Shown here: piece after piece, positions 1 to 5,372 of the stretch
Layout of the letters: the number at the start of each line of letters is the position of its first letter
How positions within the stretch are numbered: position 1 is the first letter of the stretch
Assembly: GCA_002494215.1 (NCBI GenBank)
Contig: DLBF01000143.1
Coordinates: 1 to 5,372 of the forward strand
Origin: Prevotellaceae bacterium UBA7028
GTDB taxonomy: Bacteria > Bacteroidota > Bacteroidia > Bacteroidales > Bacteroidaceae
Direction of reading: 5' to 3'
Length of the DNA stretch: 5,372 nucleotides
Notes under the pieces: model-generated
What the model saw: the letters and a program-made list of their open reading frames with translations, nothing else
Told to the model about the DNA's origin: nothing
The model's database searches: none
Translations under genes and position numbers: made by a program

Positions 1-1
1 C

Positions 2-715
2 AAGTTCATTGATGCCCGTCAGGACCTCTCTATTCAGGTACACCCCGATGACGAGCTGAGCAAGAAGCGTCACAACAAGATGGGAAAGAACGAGATGTGG
101 TACGTAGTAGATGCAGACCGCGGTAGCCAACTGATTGCAGGCTTCTCTAAGAGAACAGATGTTGCCGACTATGCCAAGAAAGTGGCTGACGGTAGCATAG
201 AGAACGACCTGAACAAGGTTAATGTTGTAGAGGGCGACTGCTTCTATATCCCCGCAGGCAGAGTTCATGGTATTGGTGCCGGTATGGTTATTGCCGAGAT
301 TCAGCAGACCAGCGATGTTACCTATCGTATCTATGACTATATGCGTCGTGACCGTGATGGCAATCTGCGTGAGCTTCACACAGAGCAAGCACTGGATGCC
401 ATTAACTTCAATGATATTACAGACAACCCCAAGGTAAGCTACAAAGAAGAGAGAGACACGGTAATTCCTCTGGTAACAAGTCCTTTCTTTACCACCAACG
501 AGCTGAAGCTCACAAAGAGTTTTGTAAGAGACTACACTGGCATCGACTCATTCCGTGTTTACATGTGTTTGAGCGGCGAATGCGCATTCCTCTCTCCCGA
601 AGGTCAGGGTATTTTCCTGCACGCAGGCGAGTCTCTGGTGGTTCCTGCCTCTACACCTTCTGTAACTATCGTTCCAGACGAGCAGGCAAAACTGTTGGAG
701 AGCTACGTGGAGTAA
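2..715 (+). CDS. manA: Mannose-6-phosphate isomerase, class I (5'-truncated by window edge)
   Basis: Interconverts fructose-6-phosphate and mannose-6-phosphate in the cytoplasm with a bound metal, normally zinc. It is the entry to GDP-mannose and related sugar nucleotides for surface glycans, or the exit for mannose catabolism. The open frame runs from the first complete codon at 2 without a start; an internal ATG at 80 is not the true start, because conserved family sequence lies before it. The 237 visible residues contain the cupin metal-site motifs: IQVHPDD (fragment residues 11-17, Gln and His ligands), GKNEMWYV (Glu ligand at 31) and IPAGRVHGIGAG (His ligand at 89). The active-site arginine segment TYRIYDYMRR follows at about 107-116. 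A second, smaller beta-rich cupin half fills the C-terminus. Short class I enzymes are about 310-330 residues, so roughly 80 residues are missing upstream. The frame ends in a clean TAA, 57 bp before the permease gene. Identification is secure; whether it serves biosynthesis or catabolism cannot be told here. Confidence 0.93.
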   Translation, partial: KFIDARQDLSIQVHPDDELSKKRHNKMGKNEMWYVVDADRGSQLIAGFSKRTDVADYAKKVADGSIENDLNKVNVVEGDCFYIPAGRVHGIGAGMVIAEIQQTSDVTYRIYDYMRRDRDGNLRELHTEQALDAINFNDITDNPKVSYKEERDTVIPLVTSPFFTTNELKLTKSFVRDYTGIDSFRVYMCLSGECAFLSPEGQGIFLHAGESLVVPASTPSVTIVPDEQAKLLESYVE

Positions 716-772
716 GTGAAGAATACAATAAGATTCCGTATTCAATGATAAACTGACGGATAAAAAAGGCCG

Positions 773-2677
773 ATGAGAATAATAAAGAAGCTTGACATCT
801 TTATACTTAAGGGGTACCTGCAACTTTTTGCGGGTACGTTCTTCATCTGTCTTTTTATATTCTTAATGCAGTTCGTCTGGAAGTACGTAGATGACTTAGT
901 TGGCAAGGGTCTCACATGGGACATCCTTGCCAAATTCTTTTGGTATTGCGCCCTTACACTGATACCTTTATCCGTTCCTCTGGCGGTCTTATTGGCCAGT
1001 CTTATCACCTTCGGAAACTTCGGAGAACGCTTCGAATTACTGGCCATGAAGGCATCCGGAATCCCCTTGATACGCATCCTGGCACCAGTATTTATAGCGG
1101 CCCTGCTGATATGCACGGGAAGCTTCTTCTTTCAGAACAATGTCAGTCCCGAAGCTAACAAACAACTCTACTCCCTACTCTGGAGTATGAGACAGAAATC
1201 ACCCGAGCTGGATATCCCCGAGGGTATCTTCTATAGCGATATTCCGGGGTATAACCTGTTTGTTGAACGCAAGGATGCCGAAACGGGCATGCTGTATGGT
1301 GTTATGATTTACACCAACACAGACAACTATGAGGATACCCAGATAGTCATTGCTGATAGCGGCCGTCTGCAGAGCACAGCAGACAAGACGCATCTGAAGC
1401 TAACGCTATATGATGGAGAGCGCTTCAAGAACATGAGCAACCAGTCAGGAGCCATGTTGCGAGCCAACATCCCTTATATGAGGGAGTCCTTCATCGAGGA
1501 GATTGACTACATTGCCTTCGATAACCAGTTCAACCTTTTTGATGCAAGCCTCTTTGCTGGCAACGCCCAAGCCAAAAACCTGAGGGAAATCTACCGAGGC
1601 ATCGATTCTTTACGCTCGCGCACCGACAGCATCGGACACAGCATATACGAGAATGCCAAGAACTCCTATCTGGCACGTGAACTATCGTCAGGCAGGAAAG
1701 ACTCTGCCAAGATTGTCAAGGAGATAGCAGACACCGCTCCCTTCGATACCCTGTTCAACCAACTGAGGGACGATCAGAAGTCCTCGGCATGGAAATATGC
1801 CCTCAACCGCACAGAGGCGATGAAAGCAGAATGTGAATTCCGTGCCACCTGCTATACCACAGAGATGAACACCCAACTGCGCCGCCATCTGATGGAGGCA
1901 CAGAAGAAATATACGCTAAGCCTCTCCTGCCTGCTCTTCTTCTTCATAGGAGCACCATTGGGAGCCATTATCAGGAAGGGAGGCTTGGGCATCCCTGTAG
2001 TAGTAAGTGTAGTATTCTTCATCTTCTACTACATCATCAATGTCGCCGGTGAGAATAATGCTAAGATTGGTGCATGGGATGCATACTTCGGAGAGTGGCT
2101 TAGCAGTATGGTGCTGCTGCCCATTGGCGGATGGCTCACCTATAAGGCCAACTCGGACAGCGTTGTATTCGATATGGAAGGATACAAGAAATTCTTCATG
2201 AAGTTGTTAGGACTCCGCATCTCGAGGAAGCTCAACCGCAAGGAGGTTATCATCTACGACCCCGATTACCCTAAATGCCAGAAAGAGATGCAGCAGCTGA
2301 TGGATGACTGCAAGGCATATTCCGATAGTCACTTCCTGCTGATGATGCCATCCTATTGGCACATCTTCTTCCAATATCAGGAAGATACAACGGTCATAGG
2401 AATCAGCGAGAGACTGGAAGCATTGATAGATGAGCTGCACAACAGCAAGAGCAATCTCATCATTGGCCTGCTGAACATGCTGCCATTTATCATCCCAGAT
2501 GCACATACCCGCCCCTTCAGGAATCCCAGACGCAACAAGTGGGCAGGCATCTTCCTCCCAGTAGGAATACTCCTCTGGCTAAGAATATGGAGATATCGCC
2601 TGCGCCTAAGCCGTGACCTGGATAAAGTACAAGAGGTAGGAGAGGTGATAATAAAAAAGATAAAAGAGATCGAATAA
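773..2677 (+). CDS. LptF/LptG (YjgP/YjgQ) family lipopolysaccharide export permease
   Basis: Inner-membrane permease of the LPS transport machine, which with the LptB ATPase extracts LPS and passes it to the LptC/LptA bridge. The topology fits the family. The N-terminus MRIIKKLDIFILKGYL leads into TM1 (about 15-37), TM2 (55-80), the cytoplasmic coupling stretch GERFELLAMKASGIP (84-98) and TM3 (102-120). A large periplasmic part (about 121-379) follows, then TM4 (380-400), TM5 (406-425) and TM6 (440-457). At 634 residues it is far longer than the roughly 360 of E. coli LptF or LptG. The extra length is a charged, probably helical stretch in the periplasmic part (about 265-378) and a C-terminal extension (458-634) with hydrophobic segments near 562-575 and 590-606. 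Long forms are usual in Bacteroidota, which is family knowledge. LptF cannot be separated from LptG by eye. The start fits the family N-terminus, but the preceding AAAAAAGGCCG is a poor ribosome site. The last codons lie in a GATAAAA-type heptad tract. Confidence 0.9.
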   Translation: MRIIKKLDIFILKGYLQLFAGTFFICLFIFLMQFVWKYVDDLVGKGLTWDILAKFFWYCALTLIPLSVPLAVLLASLITFGNFGERFELLAMKASGIPLIRILAPVFIAALLICTGSFFFQNNVSPEANKQLYSLLWSMRQKSPELDIPEGIFYSDIPGYNLFVERKDAETGMLYGVMIYTNTDNYEDTQIVIADSGRLQSTADKTHLKLTLYDGERFKNMSNQSGAMLRANIPYMRESFIEEIDYIAFDNQFNLFDASLFAGNAQAKNLREIYRGIDSLRSRTDSIGHSIYENAKNSYLARELSSGRKDSAKIVKEIADTAPFDTLFNQLRDDQKSSAWKYALNRTEAMKAECEFRATCYTTEMNTQLRRHLMEAQKKYTLSLSCLLFFFIGAPLGAIIRKGGLGIPVVVSVVFFIFYYIINVAGENNAKIGAWDAYFGEWLSSMVLLPIGGWLTYKANSDSVVFDMEGYKKFFMKLLGLRISRKLNRKEVIIYDPDYPKCQKEMQQLMDDCKAYSDSHFLLMMPSYWHIFFQYQEDTTVIGISERLEALIDELHNSKSNLIIGLLNMLPFIIPDAHTRPFRNPRRNKWAGIFLPVGILLWLRIWRYRLRLSRDLDKVQEVGEVIIKKIKEIE

Positions 2678-2700
2678 GAGAGAAAAGATAAAAGATAAAA
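2659..2700 (+). repeat. Degenerate GATAAAA heptad tract across the permease stop codon
   Basis: Units read in a fixed 7-bp register are GATAAAA (2659), GAGATCG (2666), AATAAGA (2673), GAGAAAA (2680), GATAAAA (2687) and GATAAAA (2694). Three are identical, two of them adjacent, and the others are degraded. The TAA stop of the permease (2675-2677) falls inside the third unit, so the final residues IKEIE and the start of the intergenic region share one repeat register. The outer units are clear; the middle two are weak matches and the tract boundaries are approximate. Confidence 0.55.
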
Positions 2701-2710
2701 GTGAGATCAA

Positions 2711-2770
2711 GGGCCGCAAAGGTTGTCGAAATTTCGCAATATCGATAAATCGTAATAACGAGGGCGGCCC
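2711..2770. repeat. GC-only inverted repeat, 7-bp arms around a 46-nt loop
   Basis: GGGCCGC at 2711-2717 is an exact reverse complement of GCGGCCC at 2764-2770. The stretch between is A/T-rich and holds the 10-bp palindrome CGAAATTTCG (2727-2736) and a small CGAT/ATCG inverted pair (2743-2746 with 2749-2752). Seven consecutive G-C pairs would be a strong closing stem in RNA despite the long loop. No T-run follows either arm, so it does not look like an intrinsic terminator on either strand. It lies in the 171-bp gap between the permease and ribBA; function is unknown. Confidence 0.4.
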
Positions 2771-2777
2771 CTAAAAA

Positions 2778-2791
2778 ATATGAATTATGAA
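2778..2791 (+). repeat. Upstream two-unit TTATGAA block
   Basis: ATATGAA followed by TTATGAA. The 13 bases at 2779-2791 are identical to 2834-2846 in the array at the ribBA start, 55 bp downstream. That spacing is not a multiple of 7, so this is a separate block rather than one continuous array. It carries ATGs at 2780 and 2787, both of which open only very short frames (21 and 8 codons). Confidence 0.6.
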
Positions 2792-2832
2792 CGCCAAAGG
2801 GGGCTCGATCTAAAACGAGAACGAAGTGGCAA

Positions 2833-2860
2833 TTATGAATTATGAATTATGAATTGTGAA
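2833..2860 (+). repeat. TTATGAA tandem heptad array containing the ribBA start codon
   Basis: Three perfect TTATGAA units at 2833, 2840 and 2847 are followed by TTGTGAA at 2854, which has one substitution. Each perfect unit contains an ATG (2835, 2842, 2849), and because 7 is not a multiple of 3 the three ATGs lie in three different reading frames. Only 2849 opens the ribBA frame. The two upstream ATGs each open a five-codon frame (MNYEL) that stops at 2850-2852 and 2857-2859, overlapping the start of ribBA. The array is read directly from the sequence; any effect on expression is inference. Confidence 0.85.
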
Positions 2861-4054
2861 TTTAAATTAAGCACCATAGAGGAAGCTTTGGAGGATTTCC
2901 GTCAGGGTAAATTCGTGATAGTAGTTGATGATGAGGATCGCGAAAACGAAGGCGACTTCATCACAGCTGCCGAGATGATTACACCTGAGAAGGTGAACTT
3001 TATGCTACGTAACGGACGCGGCGTGCTATGCGCACCTATTACGATAAGCCGCGCCAAAGAATTGGAACTGGACCATCAGGTACAGGACAACACCAGCATG
3101 CTGGGTACGCCCTTTACCGTAACAGTAGATTTATTAGAGGGTTGCACCACTGGTGTCAGCACTCACGATCGTGCTGCAACCATCCGTGCCTTGGCCGACC
3201 CGAACCGCAAGCCTTCTGACTTCGGTCGTCCAGGACATATCAATCCTCTTTATGCTCAGGACAAAGGCGTGTTGCGTCGTGCCGGACATACCGAGGCTGC
3301 CGTTGATCTGGCTCGTCTTTCAGGACTTCAGCCTGCAGCAGCATTGATAGAGATCCTTAACGAGGACGGCACCATGGCCCGTATGCCTCAGTTGCAAGAG
3401 GTTGCCAAGGAACACGGACTGAAGATTATCTCTATCCGCGACCTGATAGCTTATCGCCTTCAGCAGGAATCCCTTGTAGAGAAAGGTGTAGAAGCAGAGC
3501 TGCCCACAGCATATGGCAACTTCCACATCATCCCCTTCCGCCAGAAGAGCAACGGCTTGGAACATGTGGTACTGTACAAAGGCAAGTGGAATCCTAACGA
3601 ACCTATTCTAGTACGTATGCATAGCAGTTGTGCGACTGGCGACATCTTCGGCAGTTGCCGTTGCGACTGCGGCGAGCAACTTCACCGTGCCATGCAGATG
3701 ATAGAGAAGGAAGGCAAGGGGATGGTAGTCTATCTGAATCAGGAAGGCCGAGGCATCGGTCTGATGAACAAGATTGCTGCCTATAAGTTGCAGGAGGAAG
3801 GTGACGACACCGTTGATGCCAACATCCACCTTGGCTTCCAGCCCGACGAACGTGAGTATGGTGTAGGTGCACAGATTCTGCAGGAGATGGGTGTCAGCAA
3901 GATACGCCTTATCACTAACAATCCTGTGAAGCGTGTTGGACTGGAGAGCTATGGTCTGGAGATTGTAGAGAACATCCCCATCATTATCGAACCCAACAAG
4001 TACAACCGCCGCTACCTGGAAACCAAGAGAATAAGGATGGGACACAAGCTATAG
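2849..4054 (+). CDS. ribBA: Bifunctional 3,4-dihydroxy-2-butanone-4-phosphate synthase / GTP cyclohydrolase II
   Basis: Supplies both precursors of riboflavin in the cytoplasm. The RibB half turns ribulose-5-phosphate into dihydroxybutanone phosphate plus formate, and the RibA half opens GTP to the diaminopyrimidine with loss of formate and pyrophosphate. The 401 residues match the usual fused length. The RibB part (about 5-203) has [12 protein letters not shown] (25-36), [12 protein letters not shown] (104-115), RPGHINPL (127-134) and GHTEAAVDL (146-154). The RibA part (about 220-401) has the zinc cysteines in [17 protein letters not shown] (C261, C272, C274), NQEGRGIGL (297-305), [12 protein letters not shown] (333-344) and [12 protein letters not shown] (354-365). 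Departures from the proteobacterial pattern are Asn for Phe in GH-x-x-PL, Ser for Glu just before C261, and an extra C270. I take these as Bacteroidota variants. The start at 2849 gives the expected N-terminus ([17 protein letters not shown]) and has A at -3. An in-frame ATG at 2780 is cut off by TGA at 2843. No FMN riboswitch is recognisable in the leader. Confidence 0.97.
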   Translation: MNCEFKLSTIEEALEDFRQGKFVIVVDDEDRENEGDFITAAEMITPEKVNFMLRNGRGVLCAPITISRAKELELDHQVQDNTSMLGTPFTVTVDLLEGCTTGVSTHDRAATIRALADPNRKPSDFGRPGHINPLYAQDKGVLRRAGHTEAAVDLARLSGLQPAAALIEILNEDGTMARMPQLQEVAKEHGLKIISIRDLIAYRLQQESLVEKGVEAELPTAYGNFHIIPFRQKSNGLEHVVLYKGKWNPNEPILVRMHSSCATGDIFGSCRCDCGEQLHRAMQMIEKEGKGMVVYLNQEGRGIGLMNKIAAYKLQEEGDDTVDANIHLGFQPDEREYGVGAQILQEMGVSKIRLITNNPVKRVGLESYGLEIVENIPIIIEPNKYNRRYLETKRIRMGHKL

Positions 4055-4057
4055 CAA

Positions 4058-4086
4058 TTCAAAATTATAAAATTCAAAAATCAAAA
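4058..4086 (+). repeat. TTCAAAA-type degenerate heptad tract after ribBA
   Basis: Starting 4 bp after the ribBA stop, the units are TTCAAAA (4058), TTATAAA plus one extra A (4065-4072), TTCAAAA (4073) and ATCAAAA (4080). The period is 7 with a single 1-bp slip. It runs through about eight less regular bases into the AAAC array that follows, so nearly the whole 106-bp gap is heptad-periodic. No terminator hairpin is present after ribBA. Confidence 0.55.
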
Positions 4087-4094
4087 TTGCCAAC

Positions 4095-4150
4095 CATAAA
4101 CTGTAAACAGTAAACGGAAAACGGTAAACAAAAAACAGCAAACAATAAAC
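4095..4150 (+). repeat. Eight-unit heptad array with invariant AAAC, upstream of the aminotransferase
   Basis: Eight consecutive 7-bp units all end in AAAC, with the C at 4101, 4108, 4115, 4122, 4129, 4136, 4143 and 4150: CATAAAC, TGTAAAC, AGTAAAC, GGAAAAC, GGTAAAC, AAAAAAC, AGCAAAC, AATAAAC. The first three positions vary while AAAC never does, and there is no slip in the register. The array ends 10 bp before the aminotransferase start codon, so it would form most of the gene's 5' leader if transcription starts within or before it. Confidence 0.85.
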
Positions 4151-4160
4151 CTAAATAAAT

Positions 4161-5357
4161 ATGAATACATTATCCGACAGATTGAACCGATTGGCACCCA
4201 GTGCCACTCTGGCAATGAGTCAGCGCAGCAGCGAGCTGAAGGCTCAGGGCGTTGATGTTATTAACATGAGCGTGGGCGAACCCGACTTCAATACACCCGA
4301 CCACATTAAGGCTGCCGCCATTAAGGCTGTAGAGGACAACTGGAGTCGTTACTCTCCCGTTCCTGGTTACCCCGAACTGAAGAAGGCCATCGTTAACAAG
4401 CTGAAGAACGAGAATGGTCTGGACTATGCTCCCAGCCAGATTCTCTGTAGCAACGGTGCCAAGCAGAGTGTCTGCAACACCATCATGGCATTGGTAAATG
4501 CTGGTGACGAGGTTATCATCCCCGCTCCCTACTGGGTAAGCTATCCTCAGATGGTATTGCTGGCAGAGGGAACTCCCGTCTTCGTAGAGGCTACCATCGA
4601 GCAGGACTTCAAGATTACACCCGCTCAGTTGGAGGCAGCTATCACTCCTAAGACAAAGGCTCTTATCCTTTGCTCTCCCAGCAACCCCACAGGTTCTGTA
4701 TATAGCAAGGCTGAGTTGGAGGCCCTGAAGAACGTTCTGCTGAAGTACCCCAACGTGATTGTGGTTGCTGACGAGATTTACGAGCACATCAACTACGTTG
4801 GCGAGCATGCCAGCATGGCTCAGTTCGCCGACATCAAGGACCGCGTTGTAATCATCAACGGTGTCTCTAAGGCTTATGCCATGACTGGTTGGCGTATCGG
4901 TTTCATTGCTGCCCCCGATTGGATTGTAAAGGGCTGTAACAAGCTGCAGGGTCAGTACACCAGTGGTCCCTGTTCAGTTAGCCAGAAAGCTGCCGAGGCT
5001 GCTTTCGCTGGCGACCAGCAGTGTGTAGAGGATATGCGTCAGGCTTTCGAGCGTCGTAAGAACCTGATTGTAAAGTTGGCAAAGGAGATTCCCGGCCTGG
5101 AGGTGAATGATCCTCAGGGTGCCTTCTACCTGTTCCCCAAATGCAGTAGCTTCTTCGGCAAGAAATCATCAGAAGGCTATCAGGTGAACAACTCCACCGA
5201 TTTCGCCATGTATCTGCTCGAGAAGGGCCATGTGGCCACCGTCGGAGGCGATGCCTTCGGCGACCCCGAATGCTTCCGCATGAGCTATGCCACCAGCGAC
5301 GACAACATCAAGGAGGCCATGCGCCGTATCAAGGAAGTTTTGGCAGATTTGAAATAA
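4161..5357 (+). CDS. aspC: Pyridoxal-phosphate-dependent class I aminotransferase, aspartate aminotransferase type
   Basis: Cytoplasmic fold-type I PLP enzyme that moves an amino group between an amino acid and 2-oxoglutarate, most likely aspartate/oxaloacetate. The 398-residue protein resembles the Thermus/Bacillus (subgroup I-gamma) aspartate aminotransferases rather than E. coli AspC. Landmarks are PSATLAM (13-19), SVGEPDFNTP (37-46), SNGAKQ (97-102), PYWVSYP (123-129), SPSNPTG (172-178, Asn175 near the cofactor), ADEIYEH (203-209, Asp204 and Tyr207), VSKAYAMTGWRIGF (235-248, with Lys237 as Schiff-base lysine and Arg245 as a phosphate contact) and FRMSYATS (372-379, Arg373 as the alpha-carboxylate contact). 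Lys101 in GAKQ sits where this subgroup has a lysine that contacts the distal carboxylate, which favours acidic substrates, but aromatic or prephenate activity is not excluded. The start is set by the A-rich TAAATAAAT directly before ATG (A at -3 and -6), typical of Bacteroidota without a Shine-Dalgarno site. No terminator is visible in the 15 bases that follow. Confidence 0.93.
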   Translation: MNTLSDRLNRLAPSATLAMSQRSSELKAQGVDVINMSVGEPDFNTPDHIKAAAIKAVEDNWSRYSPVPGYPELKKAIVNKLKNENGLDYAPSQILCSNGAKQSVCNTIMALVNAGDEVIIPAPYWVSYPQMVLLAEGTPVFVEATIEQDFKITPAQLEAAITPKTKALILCSPSNPTGSVYSKAELEALKNVLLKYPNVIVVADEIYEHINYVGEHASMAQFADIKDRVVIINGVSKAYAMTGWRIGFIAAPDWIVKGCNKLQGQYTSGPCSVSQKAAEAAFAGDQQCVEDMRQAFERRKNLIVKLAKEIPGLEVNDPQGAFYLFPKCSSFFGKKSSEGYQVNNSTDFAMYLLEKGHVATVGGDAFGDPECFRMSYATSDDNIKEAMRRIKEVLADLK

Positions 5358-5372
5358 TTTTTCGGCATATCA

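Noticed and set aside
80..715. Start of the isomerase at the ATG at 80
   Set aside because: The frame is open back to base 2 and encodes the conserved LSIQVHPDD metal-site motif before the ATG, so the gene begins upstream of the window.
716..772. Terminator or heptad tract between manA and the permease
   Set aside because: A 5-bp TCCGT/ACGGA pair (735-739 with 756-760) has a 16-nt loop and no T-run. GATAAA occurs twice (747 and 759) but 12 bp apart, not in a 7-bp register.
2711..2770. Rho-independent terminator after the permease
   Set aside because: The stem is GC-rich but the loop is 46 nt and neither strand has a T-run after the stem; the right arm is followed by CTAAAAAATA.
2678..2848. 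FMN riboswitch (RFN element) upstream of ribBA
   Set aside because: The conserved purine-rich and GC segments of the aptamer could not be found by eye, and much of the leader is A/T-rich repeat.
2678..2848. Bacteroides-type promoter (TTTG at -33, TANNTTTG at -7)
   Set aside because: No properly spaced pair of these motifs was found in this gap or in the other two.
4095..4150. CRISPR array or replication origin iterons
   Set aside because: Units are 7 bp with no spacers, too short for CRISPR, and no replication initiator gene or DnaA-box cluster is nearby.
4170..4808. Long open frame on the minus strand inside the aminotransferase gene
   Set aside because: It lies wholly opposite a gene with complete family motifs, and its translation shows no recognisable domain; it is a shadow of codon bias. 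The same holds for the minus-strand frame at 3608-4045 opposite ribBA.

Overview
The window reads as ordinary chromosomal DNA of a member of the Bacteroidota, most likely a Bacteroidales organism close to Prevotella or Bacteroides. The reasons are the fused RibBA with Bacteroidota-style motif variants, the long (634-residue) LptF/LptG permease with a C-terminal extension, the lack of convincing Shine-Dalgarno sites, and the A/T-rich start contexts. The taxonomic call is inference from protein style, not from a marker gene.

Layout: four genes, all on the + strand, fill almost the whole window. (1) The 3' part of a class I mannose-6-phosphate isomerase gene (manA), cut by the left edge and ending at 715. 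(2) After a 57-bp gap, an LptF/LptG-type lipopolysaccharide export permease (773-2677). (3) After a 171-bp gap, the bifunctional riboflavin gene ribBA (2849-4054). (4) After a 106-bp gap, a class I aspartate-type aminotransferase (4161-5357). The last 15 bases hold nothing recognisable. No tRNA, rRNA, CRISPR, insertion sequence or phage gene is visible, and no gap exceeds 300 bases.

The genes are housekeeping functions. ManA feeds mannose-6-phosphate to GDP-sugar synthesis for surface glycans. The permease moves LPS out of the inner membrane. RibBA makes two riboflavin precursors, and the aminotransferase links aspartate, glutamate and oxoacids. A shared surface-glycan theme for the first two is possible; the others look like neighbours rather than a pathway. 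Co-orientation is compatible with cotranscription, but no promoter or terminator could be assigned.

The most unusual signal is outside the protein domains. Both larger gaps are built largely of degenerate 7-bp tandem repeats, with a different A/T-rich unit in each block: GATAAAA across the lptF/G stop codon, TTATGAA before and across the ribBA start codon, TTCAAAA just after ribBA, and NNNAAAC (eight units in exact register) before the aminotransferase. The ribBA start codon is itself part of a TTATGAA unit, and the two preceding units supply ATGs in the other two reading frames. I see no evidence of a new multi-gene system here; the heptad-repeat junctions are the feature worth following.
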